Below, one piece after another: positions 1 through 10,880 of a stretch of DNA of 64,000 bases. Below the pieces are notes generated by a model, which worked only from the letters and a program-made list of their open reading frames with translations, did no database searches and was not told the origin of the DNA. This DNA is from Glycomyces tritici (GTDB lineage: Bacteria > Actinomycetota > Actinomycetes > Mycobacteriales > Micromonosporaceae). Numbering within the stretch: position 1 is the first letter of the stretch; every line of letters starts with the position of its first letter. The stretch spans positions 836,786 through 900,785 of the forward strand of contig NZ_JAUEMJ010000002.1 of assembly GCF_030403505.1 (NCBI RefSeq). The letters are read 5' to 3'. Made by a program: the position numbers and the translations under genes.

Positions 1-813
1 CACGAGCAGGCGCACGGCTTCGGGGACGTCGTCCTTGAGGTAGCGGCGGGCGAGGCGGCGGGGTTCGGAGAGCATCCGGAAGAGCCATTCGGTGCCGGTG
101 CGCTGCATCCACTTGGGGGCGCGGCGGCGGTAGCCGGCGATGAAGTCGATGCTCGCGCCGCAGCCGAGGAACCAGGCGTTGGGGGCGGCGGCGCGCAGCC
201 GCACCGTCACGTGCTCCTGCTTGGGGAAGCCGAGGCCGACGTAGACGAGGTCGGGGGCGGCGGACTCGACGCGTTCGACGAGGGCGCGCCACTGCGAGTC
301 GTCGCGGTCGAAGCCCATGGGCGGGCACCAGGCGCCGACGACCTTCAGCCCCGGGTAGCGGGCTTCGAGGAGGTCCGCGGCGCGCTCGGTCGGGCGCGCG
401 GTGCCGTCCGGAGTCCCGCCCAGCAGGGCGATGCGCAGTCCGCGCGCGGCGGCCGCCTCGGAGAGGGACCACACGAGGTCCGAGCCCGCGACGCGGGCCG
501 GCAGCGGATTCCCGGCCACTCTGGAGGCCCACACGAGGGGCGCGCCGTCGGCGACCACGAGGTCCGAGGCCGCGATGATCGCGCGCAGCTCGCGGCTGCG
601 GCGGGCGGCGGCGACGATGTCGACGTTGGGGGTGACGATCTGGCCGCCCCGCCCCGCTTCGAGCGCGTCGAGCACGCGCGCCACCGCCTCGGCTTCGGTG
701 ACCGGGTCGATGCCGATGCCGCCCAGGGACACCCGCGGCGCGGGTCCTGCGTGCGGTCGAGGGGAAGGCGCGGCGCTGACATGGTCTGCGCACGAAGGGC
801 CCAAACGCTCCAT
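1..813 (-). CDS. WecG/TagA/CpsF-family glycosyltransferase (C-terminus cut by window edge)
   Basis: The minus-strand frame from ATG at 813 is open for 271 codons to the first base of the window, so only the extreme C-terminus is missing. Family signatures visible are VVADGAPLVW near residue 90, GLGFPKQE near 200, and the C-terminal block GCGASIDFIAGYRRRAPKWM followed by GTEWLFRML and a Pro-Arg-Arg-Leu-Ala-Arg-Arg-Tyr stretch. The family (GT26) transfers N-acetylmannosamine(uronate) or a related sugar from a UDP-sugar to a polyprenyl-linked acceptor at the inner membrane face during teichoic acid, ECA or exopolysaccharide synthesis. The first 27 or so residues precede the conserved core, so a later start is possible. 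It is divergent from a sulfotransferase and a GT2 gene, which suggests a surface-glycan locus continuing beyond the left edge. The exact sugar is unknown. Confidence 0.88.
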   Translation of the reverse strand, partial: MERLGPSCADHVSAAPSPRPHAGPAPRVSLGGIGIDPVTEAEAVARVLDALEAGRGGQIVTPNVDIVAAARRSRELRAIIAASDLVVADGAPLVWASRVAGNPLPARVAGSDLVWSLSEAAAARGLRIALLGGTPDGTARPTERAADLLEARYPGLKVVGAWCPPMGFDRDDSQWRALVERVESAAPDLVYVGLGFPKQEHVTVRLRAAAPNAWFLGCGASIDFIAGYRRRAPKWMQRTGTEWLFRMLSEPRRLARRYLKDDVPEAVRLLV

Positions 814-992
814 GCGATCAGACGTTAGAGGTCCGCGTGCGATTTTCCGGGAATTTTGGCCACAGGGCGTGTCCCCCACCCCACCCCGGGTCGTTATACG
901 AATCATCAAGGGGCATCTGCAGGTTTCCGAGCCCGGCTCGGAACGCGGCCCCGGAGGCAATCAGGTGGAGCAGCAGGGTGAGCGAGGGTTCA

Positions 993-2042
993 GTGAGCGT
1001 GAAGATCGCCGACACGGCCGAGCAGTCCGAGAACCGCGTCAAAGTGGTCTTCATCGGAGGACTCGGACGCAGCGGCACGACGCTCCTCGAACGCCTGCTC
1101 GGACAGCTCCCCGGCGTCGTCCCCCTCGGCGAGATCACCCACCTGTGGGAGCGGGACCTGATCGGCAACGAGATGTGCGCCTGCGGCGCCACCTTCTCGC
1201 ACTGCGAGTTCTGGCAGCGGATCGGGCAGCGGGCCTTCGGCTCCTGGGAGCAGGTCGACGTCGAACGCCTCAACGCCCTGAAGGCCACTGTAGACCGCAC
1301 CCGGCACATCCCGACGCTCGCGGCGAAGCGCCTCGCGCCCGCGCAGCACCAGCTCGTCACCGAGTACGCCGAGTACTTCGAGAAGATCTACACCGCCGCC
1401 GCGAAGGACACGCGCGCGCAGGTCGTGGTCGACTCCTCCAAGCACGCGTCGCTCGCGTACTGCCTGCGCTGGTCGCCGAAGATCGACCTCCGGGTGCTGC
1501 ACGTCGTGCGCGACTCGCGGGGGGTCGCCTACTCGTGGACCAAGAAGATCAACCGCCCCGAGTCCCCCACGGGCGACCAGATGACCCGCTACTCCCCCGC
1601 GAAGGCCGCGATGCTGTGGAACGCGCAGAACGCCGCGTTCAGCCTCCTCGCGCGCCGCGGCGTCCCGGTGCGGCGGGTCCGCTACGAGCGGATCATCCAG
1701 CGCCCGCGCAAGGTGATCGCGTCACTGGGCCGGTTCTGCGGCCTCGACCTCACCGAGCAGGACTACAAGTTCATCGGCGACGGCTGGGCCGATCTGGGCC
1801 CGAGCCACTCGGCGGCCGGCAACCCGATGCGGTTCACCGTGGGGCGCATCCCGATCTACCCGGACGAGGCCTGGACCGCGGACCTGCCCGAGAGCACCCG
1901 CCGCATGGTCTCCACCCTGACCCGGCCCCTCCTGGGCCGCTACGGCTACCTCGACGACGAGGAGGCCTCTGTGGACGAACCCGATCTGGAAGCCCGCCTC
2001 GACGCCTGCGAAGACGTCAATGTGCAGAAGGAGCGCGTGTGA
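993..2042 (+). CDS. PAPS-dependent sulfotransferase
   Basis: Predicted sulfotransferase that moves sulfate from 3'-phosphoadenosine-5'-phosphosulfate (PAPS) to an unknown, probably glycan or glycolipid, acceptor. The 5'-phosphosulfate-binding loop GGLGRSGTTLLERLLG lies near residues 18-33, and the 3'-phosphate-binding segment VLHVVRDSRGVAYSW near 165-180. I chose GTG at 993, which follows a GCGAGGG Shine-Dalgarno-like stretch; GTG 999 is an alternative, and an in-frame ATG at 837 would add about 50 residues unlike the family. It overlaps the downstream GT2 gene (GTGTGA), so the two are translationally coupled. The sulfate-activation genes cysD, cysN and cysQ lie about 26 kb away in the same window and would supply and recycle the nucleotide cofactor. 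Acceptor specificity cannot be read from sequence. Confidence 0.85.
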   Translation: MSVKIADTAEQSENRVKVVFIGGLGRSGTTLLERLLGQLPGVVPLGEITHLWERDLIGNEMCACGATFSHCEFWQRIGQRAFGSWEQVDVERLNALKATVDRTRHIPTLAAKRLAPAQHQLVTEYAEYFEKIYTAAAKDTRAQVVVDSSKHASLAYCLRWSPKIDLRVLHVVRDSRGVAYSWTKKINRPESPTGDQMTRYSPAKAAMLWNAQNAAFSLLARRGVPVRRVRYERIIQRPRKVIASLGRFCGLDLTEQDYKFIGDGWADLGPSHSAAGNPMRFTVGRIPIYPDEAWTADLPESTRRMVSTLTRPLLGRYGYLDDEEASVDEPDLEARLDACEDVNVQKERV

Positions 2043-2944
2043 CCGACTGGCCTTCGGTGGGTGTCGTCATCCCCACCCACAACCGCCCAGAGCAGGTGCG
2101 GGCGGCGCTGCAATCGGTGCTGACCCAGTTCTACCCCGGTGACATCGAAGTGGTCGTGGTCTTCGACCGCGCCAAAGTGGACGAAGCGCTCGCGGCCGAC
2201 GGCGACCGGCCGGTGCGCGTGGTCAAGAACGAGCGCACCCCCGGCCTCGCCGGGGCCCGCAACACCGGGATCACCGCGCTGGAGACCGACCTCGTGGCGT
2301 TCCTCGACGACGACGACGAGTGGCTGCCCGGCAAGCTCACCGCGCAGGTGACCGCGCTCGGCACCGAGGCCGAGCTCTGCACCACCGCGATCGAGGTGGA
2401 CTACCGCGGCCGCCGGAACTCCCGGCTCGCGCAGAGGACCATGGTGCGCCACGGCGACCTGCTCCGCTCGCGCATGATGATGCTCCACTCCTCCACGTTC
2501 CTGTTCCGGCGCTCGGCGCTGCTGGGCGGGCTCGGCCTGGTCGCGGAGGACGCGCCGGGGAGCCAGAACGAGGACTGGGACATGCTGCTGCGCGCCTCGC
2601 GGCGGCGGCCCATCGCGCACGTCGACGTCCCGTACGCGCTCGTCAACTGGGCCGGCTCGCACTTCGAGACCCGCTGGGACACCAAGATCTCCTCGCTGCG
2701 GTGGATCCTCGACCGCCACCCCGAGATCCACGGCAGCCCCGAGGGCGCCGCCCGCGTCTACGGCCAGATCGCCTGCTGGCACGCCGCCACCGGCGACCGC
2801 AAGGAGGCCCTGCGCTGGGCCGTCCGGGCGACGAAGGCGAACCCGGGCGAGCCCCGCGCCGCCGTCGCGGCAGCGGCCGCCGCCGGCATCGTCGGCGTCC
2901 CGGCCGTGATGGCCGCACTGCACCGCCGCGGCCGCGGCATCTGA
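2039..2944 (+). CDS. Family 2 glycosyltransferase
   Basis: A 301-residue GT-A-fold glycosyltransferase. The start is GTG at 2039, overlapping the sulfotransferase stop by 4 bases. The N-terminus SVGVVIPTHNRPEQVRAALQ is the classic GT2 opening. RTPGLAGARNTGI (about residues 67-79) and the acidic run FLDDDDEW (near 92-99) supply the nucleotide-sugar and metal-binding DXD-type motif. The sequence NEDWDMLLRAS near 178 is the usual acceptor-side ED motif. The C-terminal 50 residues are alanine-rich helices. There are no membrane spans, so it is probably a cytoplasmic or membrane-associated enzyme adding one sugar in the same surface-glycan pathway as the sulfotransferase. The donor is unknown. Confidence 0.88.
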   Translation: MTDWPSVGVVIPTHNRPEQVRAALQSVLTQFYPGDIEVVVVFDRAKVDEALAADGDRPVRVVKNERTPGLAGARNTGITALETDLVAFLDDDDEWLPGKLTAQVTALGTEAELCTTAIEVDYRGRRNSRLAQRTMVRHGDLLRSRMMMLHSSTFLFRRSALLGGLGLVAEDAPGSQNEDWDMLLRASRRRPIAHVDVPYALVNWAGSHFETRWDTKISSLRWILDRHPEIHGSPEGAARVYGQIACWHAATGDRKEALRWAVRATKANPGEPRAAVAAAAAAGIVGVPAVMAALHRRGRGI

Positions 2945-2959
2945 GACGGCAAAAAGAAA

Positions 2960-2991
2960 GCGGCCCCGGAACCTCTCGGTTCCGGGGCCGC
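2960..2991 (-). terminator. Rho-independent terminator closing the atp operon (probably bidirectional)
   Basis: A perfect 14-bp stem, GCGGCCCCGGAACC against GGTTCCGGGGCCGC, with a TCTC loop. Read on the minus strand it is followed by CTTTCTTTTT, a good U-tract just past the atpD stop. On the plus strand it sits 16 bases past the GT2 stop without a U-run. Its position directly after atpD leaves no room for atpC. Confidence 0.85.
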
Positions 2992-3014
2992 CTCGTCAAG
3001 CGCTGCGATCAGGG

Positions 3015-5383
<2,369 letters not shown>

Positions 5384-5385
5384 GG

Positions 5386-7020
5386 CTAACCCCTCTTGAC
5401 GCGCTTGACGGTCTCGACGTCCACGTCGCCCTCGAGGGCGTCTTCAGCGGTGTCGGTCACGTGCAGGTCGTCGGCGGTGGCCTTGAACATCTTCTTGAAC
5501 TTGGCCGCGGCGCGCTTGAGGGTGTCCTCGATGTCGCCGGTGACCTTGTCCTTGCCCGCGGTGAGCTGGGCGACGACGTCCTTGTGGTTGGCGCGCATGT
5601 AGGTGAGGAACTCGCTCTCGAAACGGCGCACCTCCCCGACCGGGATGTCGTCGAGCTCGCCGGCGGTGCCGGCCCAGATCGAGATGGTCTCCTCGCCCAT
5701 GGGGAGCGGCTCGGCCACACCCTGCTTGAGGAGCTCGACCATGCGCAGGCCGCGGTCCAGCTGCGCGCGGGACGCGGCGTCCAGGTCGGACGCGAAGGCC
5801 GCGAAGGCCTCCAGGTCGCGGTACTGGGCCAGGTCCAGACGGAGCGAACCGGCGACCGAGCGCATGCCCTTGGTCTGCGCGGCGCCACCGACACGGGAGA
5901 CGGACGTACCGACGTTGATCGCCGGACGCACACCCGAGTTGAACAGGCCCTCTTCGAGGTAGACCTGGCCGTCGGTGATCGAGATGACGTTGGTCGGGAT
6001 GAACTGCGAGATGTCGCCGGCCTTGGTCTCGATGATCGGCAGACCCGTCATCGAACCCGCGCCCAGCTCGTCGGAGAGCTTCGCGCAACGCTCGAGGAGA
6101 CGCGAGTGCAGGTAGAAGACGTCACCGGGGAAGGCCTCGCGGCCCGGGGGACGACGCAGCAGCAGCGACACGGTGCGGTACGCCTCGGCCTGCTTCGACA
6201 GGTCGTCGAAGACGATGAGGACGTGCTTGCCGCCGTACATCCAGTGCTGGCCGATGGCCGAACCGGTGTAGGGCGCCAGGTACTTCAGACCCGCGGGCTC
6301 GTCGGCGTTCGCCGCGACGATGGTGGTGTACTCCATCGCGCCGTGCGCCTCGAGCATGCCCTTGATGCCGGCGACGGTGGAGCCCTTCTGGCCGACCGCG
6401 ACGTAGATGCAGCGCAGCTGCTTGTCGGGGTCGCCGGACTCCCAGTTGGCGCGCTGGTTGATGATCGTGTCGATCGCGACCTGCGTCTTGCCGGTCTTGC
6501 GGTCGCCGATGATCAGCTGGCGCTGGCCGCGCCCGATGGGGGTCATCGAGTCGATGGCCTTGATGCCGGTCTCGACGGGCTCGAACACCGACTGGCGGCT
6601 GACGACGTTGGGGGCCTGGGCCTCCAGCTCGCGCTCGCCCTCGGCCTCGATCTCGCCGAGGTCGTCGATGGGGTTGCCCAGGGCGTCGACGACGCGGCCC
6701 AGGAACTTGTCGCCCACCGGCACGGAGAGGACCTTGCCGGTGCGCTTGACCGACTGGCCCTCGCCGACCTTGACCGGGTCGCCCAGGAGGACGGCGCCGA
6801 TCTCGCGGACGTCGAGGTTCAGGGCCAGGCCCATCACGCCGCCCTCGAACTCCAGGAGCTCGTTGGCCATGACGGAGGGCAGGCCCTCGACGACGGCGAT
6901 GCCGTCGCCGGCGGAGGTGACGGTACCGACCTCTTCGCGGGTGATCTCCGGCCGGTAAGACGAGACGTACGCGTCGAGCGCGTTACGGATCTCGTCAGAG
7001 GAGATGGTCAATTCAGCCAT
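5386..7020 (-). CDS. atpA: ATP synthase F1 subunit alpha
   Basis: Regulatory nucleotide-binding alpha subunit, 544 residues. The Walker A motif GDRKTGKT appears near residue 171, the alpha signature [17 protein letters not shown] near 365, and the arginine-finger context SVSRVG. It alternates with beta in the F1 head. The C-terminus is about 30 residues longer than in E. coli and ends in an acidic-then-basic tail ([19 protein letters not shown]). Actinobacterial alpha subunits commonly carry such an extension, which in mycobacteria is reported to suppress ATPase activity. The start ATG at 7020 gives the usual MAELTIS opening. It is co-transcribed with atpH upstream and atpG downstream. Confidence 0.98.
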   Translation of the reverse strand: MAELTISSDEIRNALDAYVSSYRPEITREEVGTVTSAGDGIAVVEGLPSVMANELLEFEGGVMGLALNLDVREIGAVLLGDPVKVGEGQSVKRTGKVLSVPVGDKFLGRVVDALGNPIDDLGEIEAEGERELEAQAPNVVSRQSVFEPVETGIKAIDSMTPIGRGQRQLIIGDRKTGKTQVAIDTIINQRANWESGDPDKQLRCIYVAVGQKGSTVAGIKGMLEAHGAMEYTTIVAANADEPAGLKYLAPYTGSAIGQHWMYGGKHVLIVFDDLSKQAEAYRTVSLLLRRPPGREAFPGDVFYLHSRLLERCAKLSDELGAGSMTGLPIIETKAGDISQFIPTNVISITDGQVYLEEGLFNSGVRPAINVGTSVSRVGGAAQTKGMRSVAGSLRLDLAQYRDLEAFAAFASDLDAASRAQLDRGLRMVELLKQGVAEPLPMGEETISIWAGTAGELDDIPVGEVRRFESEFLTYMRANHKDVVAQLTAGKDKVTGDIEDTLKRAAAKFKKMFKATADDLHVTDTAEDALEGDVDVETVKRVKRG

Positions 7021-7054
7021 CTGAACGTTTACCTTTCTGTTGTTACCGGCTGGA

Positions 7055-7876
7055 TCAGCGTCCGGCCAAGGCTTGGCGGGCTTCGTCGAGGCGGCGCGAG
7101 ACGGAACCGTCCCACAGCTCCGAGCCGACTTGCACCCGGATGCCCCCGACGATCGCGGGGTCGACCGTGACCTTGAGCGCCACAGGGCGCCCGTAGACCA
7201 GGGTGAGCTTGGCGGCGAGCTGACGCTCCCCCGCCTCGTCGAGCGGCCTCGCCACGGTCACGTAGGCCACGGTCTCGTCGTGGGCCGCAGCGGCGGCTTC
7301 GACGAGGTGGGCCAACGAGGCGTGGAAACTGCGGCCGCCGATGCCGAAGCACGAGGCGGACGCCAGCTTCACCGTCACCGGCTCGGCCTTGCCCGCGAGC
7401 AGCTGCTCGACGAGCGAGGCCCGGCCCTTCGGGTCGGAACCCGAAGCGCCCAGGACCGAGGCCAGTTCGGCGTCGCCGTCGACGAGCTGCCCGAAGCGGA
7501 ACAGCTCGTCTTCGACGTTCGCCAGGCTGCCGTCCTTGGTCGCGGCGAGCAGCAGCGCCGACAGGGCGAGCTGCTCGGTGCCGTCGACCAGTTCGGACGG
7601 GGCGCCCCAGCGGCCGCGCACGAGCGAGGCCACCACGTCAGCGGCGGTCTCGCCCACTTGGCCCGCGATGAGCCCGCGGACCAGGCCCTCCCGGTCGTCC
7701 GCCGTGCGGGCGGGGTCGGACAGGGCGCGACGCAGCCGAGGCTGGTCGACGAGGAACCTCGTCACTCCCAGCAGCTGATCGCCGCACTCGGTGAGCTGCT
7801 CGGCCGAGGCGCTGGGGGCGGCTGCCTCCAGCACGGCCCGGCCGGCCTCGATGCTTTCGCGTCCAGTCGTCGACAT
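7055..7876 (-). CDS. atpH: ATP synthase F1 subunit delta
   Basis: Delta (OSCP) subunit joining the peripheral stalk to the top of F1, 273 residues. It is longer than the E. coli protein (about 177), as usual in actinobacteria. The C-terminal domain shows the family pattern [20 protein letters not shown] and the ending [20 protein letters not shown] near 233-252. Unlike in mycobacteria, it is not fused to a second b-type domain: the separate atpF gene upstream overlaps it by one base (TGATG). The N-terminal half is alpha-helical and alanine-rich. It is followed by a 34-base gap and then atpA. Confidence 0.95.
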   Translation of the reverse strand: MSTTGRESIEAGRAVLEAAAPSASAEQLTECGDQLLGVTRFLVDQPRLRRALSDPARTADDREGLVRGLIAGQVGETAADVVASLVRGRWGAPSELVDGTEQLALSALLLAATKDGSLANVEDELFRFGQLVDGDAELASVLGASGSDPKGRASLVEQLLAGKAEPVTVKLASASCFGIGGRSFHASLAHLVEAAAAAHDETVAYVTVARPLDEAGERQLAAKLTLVYGRPVALKVTVDPAIVGGIRVQVGSELWDGSVSRRLDEARQALAGR

Positions 7877-8424
7877 CAGCGCGCTCCGCTCGTCTCGGCC
7901 GTGTCGTCGGCGATCTGGGACAGGAACTGGTCCACAGTCGCCGTCGTGTCGGCATCGCCGGCGAGGCGCTGGCCGATGATCTTCCCGGCCAGGTCAACGG
8001 CCAGGTTGCCGACCTCGCTGCGCAGCTCGCGGACGAGCTGCTGGCGAGAGGCCTCGATCTGCGCGTGGCCGGCCGCGATGACGCGGTTGGCCTCTTCGCG
8101 GGCGGAGACGAGGATCTCCTCCTTGGCCGCCACGGCGTCGGCACGAGCCTCGTCGCGAATCGCGGCGGCCTCTTCCTGCGCAGTGGCGAGCTTGCGACGG
8201 TATTCCTCGAGCGTCTGGTTGGCCTCTTCTTGAGCCCGCTCAGCCCGCTCGATGCCGCCTTCGATCGCGTCCACTCGTGCCTCGAAGGTCTTCTCCATAC
8301 GAGGGAAGACGAACTTCATGAGCACGAAGCACAGCAGACCGAAGGCGATGGCTCCGACGAGCATCTCTTGCCAGATCGGGAAGAGGATGCCCGCTCCACC
8401 TTCTTCGGCGGCGTGAATCATCAT
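7876..8424 (-). CDS. atpF: ATP synthase Fo subunit b
   Basis: Peripheral-stalk subunit b, 182 residues. One N-terminal membrane helix (IWQEMLVGAIAFGLLCFVLM, about 17-36) is followed by a long charged amphipathic helix rich in Glu, Ala, Lys and Arg that forms the stator coiled coil. It anchors the delta-capped F1 head against rotation. The start is one of two adjacent ATG codons at 8424 and 8421. It ends by overlapping atpH. Only one b-type gene is present in the operon, and no b-delta fusion. Confidence 0.95.
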   Translation of the reverse strand: MMIHAAEEGGAGILFPIWQEMLVGAIAFGLLCFVLMKFVFPRMEKTFEARVDAIEGGIERAERAQEEANQTLEEYRRKLATAQEEAAAIRDEARADAVAAKEEILVSAREEANRVIAAGHAQIEASRQQLVRELRSEVGNLAVDLAGKIIGQRLAGDADTTATVDQFLSQIADDTAETSGAR

Positions 8425-8436
8425 CGCTCCGGTTGT

Positions 8437-8643
8437 TTAGGAAAGGGCGAAGGCGAGGACCAGGCCGAACAGGGCCAGAACCTCGACGAGGGCGAAGCCC
8501 ATGAACAGCATCGGGCGGGTGATGCCGGCCGACTCGGGCTGGCGCGCGGTGGCGGTGATCCACGCGGCGAAGATCAGGGCAACACCGATACCGGGGCCGA
8601 TCGCAGCGAGGCCGTAACCGACGACGTTGAGAGTGCCTTCCAT
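8437..8643 (-). CDS. atpE: ATP synthase Fo subunit c
   Basis: Proteolipid rotor subunit, 68 residues, forming two membrane helices linked by a short polar loop (ARQPES). Helix 1 holds the glycine-rich AAIGPGIGVALIFA packing motif. Helix 2, FMGFALVEVLALFGLVLAF, carries the proton-binding carboxylate Glu in ALVEVLAL. The AGGAGAAAAACGCC leader before ATG 8643 has an AGGAG Shine-Dalgarno element. Subunit c is needed in many copies, and the unusually good ribosome site fits that. It lies between atpB and atpF. The helix-2 residues around Glu are those where bedaquiline acts in mycobacteria. Confidence 0.97.
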   Translation of the reverse strand: MEGTLNVVGYGLAAIGPGIGVALIFAAWITATARQPESAGITRPMLFMGFALVEVLALFGLVLAFALS

Positions 8644-8738
8644 GGCGTTTTTCTCCTAGGTGTCAGCGTGGCGTGTCCGTCACGCGCACGATGTTCTTCA
8701 ATTGCGAAATCTGAATGAGGGGTAGACGTGCGTGGGAG

Positions 8739-9560
8739 CTAGTGCTCGTCCGCGAGAGACCCCTGGATGTACATGCCCGTCAGCAGCGTGAACACGTACG
8801 CCTGAAGCAGGATGACGATGAGCTCGAAGAGCGTCATGCCGATGCCCATGGCGAACGAGAAGACCGACAGGCCCTGGATGAAGACGTTCGAGGAGTTGAG
8901 CATCTCGAACCCGCCGAGGATGAACACCAGCAGGATGAGGTGGCCGGCGAACATGTTCGCGAAGAGCCGCAGGGCCAGGGTGACCGGGCGCAGGATGATG
9001 TTCTGCAGGAACTCGATCGGGATCAGCAACGGGTAGATGAAGGCCGGGGCGCCCGGGGGCACGCAGGTCATCTTGAGGAACTTGCCGAGGCCGTGCTGCT
9101 TGATGCCCACGAACATGTAGATGCCCCAGGAGAGCACCGCGAGCATCGCGGGGAAGGCGATGTGCGACATCGGGGAGATCTGGATACCGGGCACGATCGC
9201 CCAGAAGTTCATGAGGAGGATGAAGATGAACAGCGTCGCGAGGTACGGGGCGAAGCGCACGCCGTCCTTCTTGCCCATGAGGTCGATGGCGACGGTGTTC
9301 CGGATGAAGCCGTAGGCCGATTCGGCCATCCACTGCTTCTTGGTGGGAACGATCTGCGGTTTGCGGTAGGCCCACAGGAAGAAGGCGATAAGGATCGCAA
9401 CGGTCGCCCAGACCACGAAGGTGATCGTGGTGAACATGTGAGCGAGGGCGGTCCCAGTGAGCCCGGAGAACCAGTCGGCAAAGTCAAAGCTGTGGATACC
9501 GGGCGGGAAGTGGGAGTCCCCTTCGGCCAGCACGATGGCTGAGTCGGTCACGCGAGCCAC
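8739..9560 (-). CDS. atpB: ATP synthase Fo subunit a
   Basis: Membrane stator subunit a, 273 residues, with five to six membrane spans. It forms the two proton half-channels against the c-ring. The essential arginine lies in VTLALRLFANMFAGHLILLV near 195-214, and the C-terminal helix ELIVILLQAYVFTLLTGMYI carries the conserved Gln. The start is GTG 9560 or GTG 9551; both follow a GAGAGG element, at about 1 and 10 bases respectively, so the shorter form is plausible. A 95-base gap separates it from atpE and a short gap from the small AtpZ-like gene upstream. Confidence 0.95.
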   Translation of the reverse strand: MARVTDSAIVLAEGDSHFPPGIHSFDFADWFSGLTGTALAHMFTTITFVVWATVAILIAFFLWAYRKPQIVPTKKQWMAESAYGFIRNTVAIDLMGKKDGVRFAPYLATLFIFILLMNFWAIVPGIQISPMSHIAFPAMLAVLSWGIYMFVGIKQHGLGKFLKMTCVPPGAPAFIYPLLIPIEFLQNIILRPVTLALRLFANMFAGHLILLVFILGGFEMLNSSNVFIQGLSVFSFAMGIGMTLFELIVILLQAYVFTLLTGMYIQGSLADEH

Positions 9561-9585
9561 GCCTCTCAGTCAGTGTCGGTCAAAT

Positions 9586-9804
9586 CTACGGCGACATCTG
9601 CTTGATGAGCAGGTACATTCCTGCCCCAGCACCGACTAGCATCCCTACCAGGAGCCCGACTTTGGGCAGTTCGAGCCACAGGTCGACCAGATACCCGAGA
9701 CCACCCCAGAAGATGATCCCGGACAGCAGATATCCCAGAGCACGCCAGCCCATATCCGAACCGTCCGGCTGGGGCTTGCGATCGGGGGGTTCCATGTCGG
9801 CCAT
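9586..9804 (-). CDS. AtpZ/AtpI-like small membrane protein
   Basis: A small protein of 72 residues if started at ATG 9804; the frame is open further upstream, and ATG 9795 is also possible. It has two membrane helices, ALGYLLSGIIFWGGLGYLVD and VGLLVGMLVGAGAGMYLLIK, split by a short loop WLELPKVG. This two-helix plan directly before atpB matches the F0F1-ATPase subunit (AtpZ/ATPase_gene1) family, proposed to help c-ring assembly or cation supply. The N-terminus is polar and proline-rich. Assignment rests on topology and position, because the family is weakly conserved. Confidence 0.75.
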   Translation of the reverse strand: MADMEPPDRKPQPDGSDMGWRALGYLLSGIIFWGGLGYLVDLWLELPKVGLLVGMLVGAGAGMYLLIKQMSP

Positions 9805-9930
9805 GTCGAGCTGAACTCTAACAGCTACTACACAGGAACTGCCCAGCGGGTTCGCTGAGATGAGCGCCATCTGTGCGGGGTTGTCAACCCCTACGAAACA
9901 CCGCGTGTCGCGAGGGGCGTCAAGATTTCG

Positions 9931-10332
9931 TCAAGAATGCTGGTCGAGCTCGATGTAGGGAATTTTCGCCTTGTAGGCCCACGCGACCTGGGTGGCGAGC
10001 CACGCGACGGCCCCGCCGACCACACCGAAGGCGAGCGGCAGCAGCGCGTCAGGCACGAGGTTCTTGACGATCGAGAAGATCGTCAGTACGAGCGCGAGCT
10101 TGATCGAGTACGTGATCAAGGCCATAGGCAGAGTGAGACGCAGGTCTATTTGCTCGGCGAAGGCGACGGCCCACACCGAACCCGCGAATCCCAAGGCGGC
10201 CAAGGCAACTCCGGCAGCGGCAGCCCATGCGCCGGTCCCGCCGGAGGTGAGGCCGCCGATCACGGCGGCGACGACCGCCGCGATCCCCGCGACGATGAAA
10301 CACGGTTTGAGGAAACCCCTGGCGGTCTTCAT
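9931..10332 (-). CDS. AtpI-like four-helix membrane protein of the atp operon
   Basis: 133 residues with four predicted membrane helices (about 10-30, 38-60, 72-92 and 100-120), including the pattern LTLPMALITYSIKLALVLTI typical of ATP synthase protein I-like proteins. The start ATG 10332 overlaps the stop of the upstream phosphatase-like gene (ATGA), which settles the start against the longer open frame. In mycobacteria an equivalent uncharacterised membrane gene (Rv1303) sits between the upstream genes and atpB. The likely role is assembly of the c-ring or membrane sector; this is inferred from position. Confidence 0.72.
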   Translation of the reverse strand: MKTARGFLKPCFIVAGIAAVVAAVIGGLTSGGTGAWAAAAGVALAALGFAGSVWAVAFAEQIDLRLTLPMALITYSIKLALVLTIFSIVKNLVPDALLPLAFGVVGGAVAWLATQVAWAYKAKIPYIELDQHS

Positions 10333-10880
10333 GAGCGTGGCTCCAAAGCAGCCGCGACCGGCCGCAGCGCGGCCTCGAGCTGGTCGGCGATCTGGGCGTA
10401 CACGGCCTGGCGCATCCCCCACGGGTCGGCCAGGTCGATCTCGTCGTAGTCGCCGCGGCGCGCATCGGCCGCGTCGACGAGGGCCTTGCCGCGAACGGCG
10501 GTGTCGCCGTCAGGCAGCGAGCCGGCGAGGTCGGCGGCCATCGGCCCGAACGAGCGGACGAGGAAGGCCTTGGCCGACGCTTCGGGGAACCGCTCGCCGA
10601 TGTACTCCAGGTGCCCGATCGTGGCGACGAGGATGAGGTCCGAGGCCTCGACGTGCTCGCGCAGGAGGTGCCGGGCGCGGTGCCCCTCGGGGTCGAAGCC
10701 GCGCGACTCGAGCTCGGTCATCGCGTTGCCCTGCATGTTCTCGCCCTCGTGGAAGGCCGAGATGCCCGCGCCGTGGTTGAGCACGTCCTCGCCGGTGAGC
10801 CCGGCGAGGATGCGCTCGGACATGGGCGACCGGCAGATGTTGCCGGTGCACACGTGCAGCACGGTGAACGGCGAGGTCAC
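10329..10880 (-). CDS. Low-molecular-weight protein-tyrosine-phosphatase/arsenate-reductase-like protein
   Basis: 183 residues. The N-terminal P-loop VCTGNICRSPMSE fits the CX5R(S/T) active site of the LMW phosphatase fold (Cys near residue 11, Arg near 17). The general-acid Asp is likely in DLADPWG near 148-154. Such enzymes dephosphorylate Tyr, often on BY-kinases or sugar transferases of polysaccharide export. The gene is coupled at both ends: GTG 10880 overlaps the sua5 stop and its own stop overlaps the AtpI-like start. In mycobacteria this slot holds wecA (rfe) instead. Arsenate reduction is less likely because no ars genes are nearby. Substrate unknown. Confidence 0.85.
   Translation of the reverse strand: MTSPFTVLHVCTGNICRSPMSERILAGLTGEDVLNHGAGISAFHEGENMQGNAMTELESRGFDPEGHRARHLLREHVEASDLILVATIGHLEYIGERFPEASAKAFLVRSFGPMAADLAGSLPDGDTAVRGKALVDAADARRGDYDEIDLADPWGMRQAVYAQIADQLEAALRPVAAALEPRS

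Noticed and set aside
401..2038. Long plus-strand open frame running into the GT2 gene
   Set aside because: The part before 2039 is a shadow of wecG (antisense) and the sulfotransferase; only from GTG 2039 does it read as a GT2 protein.
2945..3014. Possible truncated atpC remnant after atpD
   Set aside because: The interval is mostly a terminator hairpin and encodes nothing similar to epsilon.
5461..7170. Plus-strand 569-codon open frame opposite atpA
   Set aside because: Antisense shadow rich in Gly, Val, Asp and Leu, typical of high-G+C third-frame artefacts.
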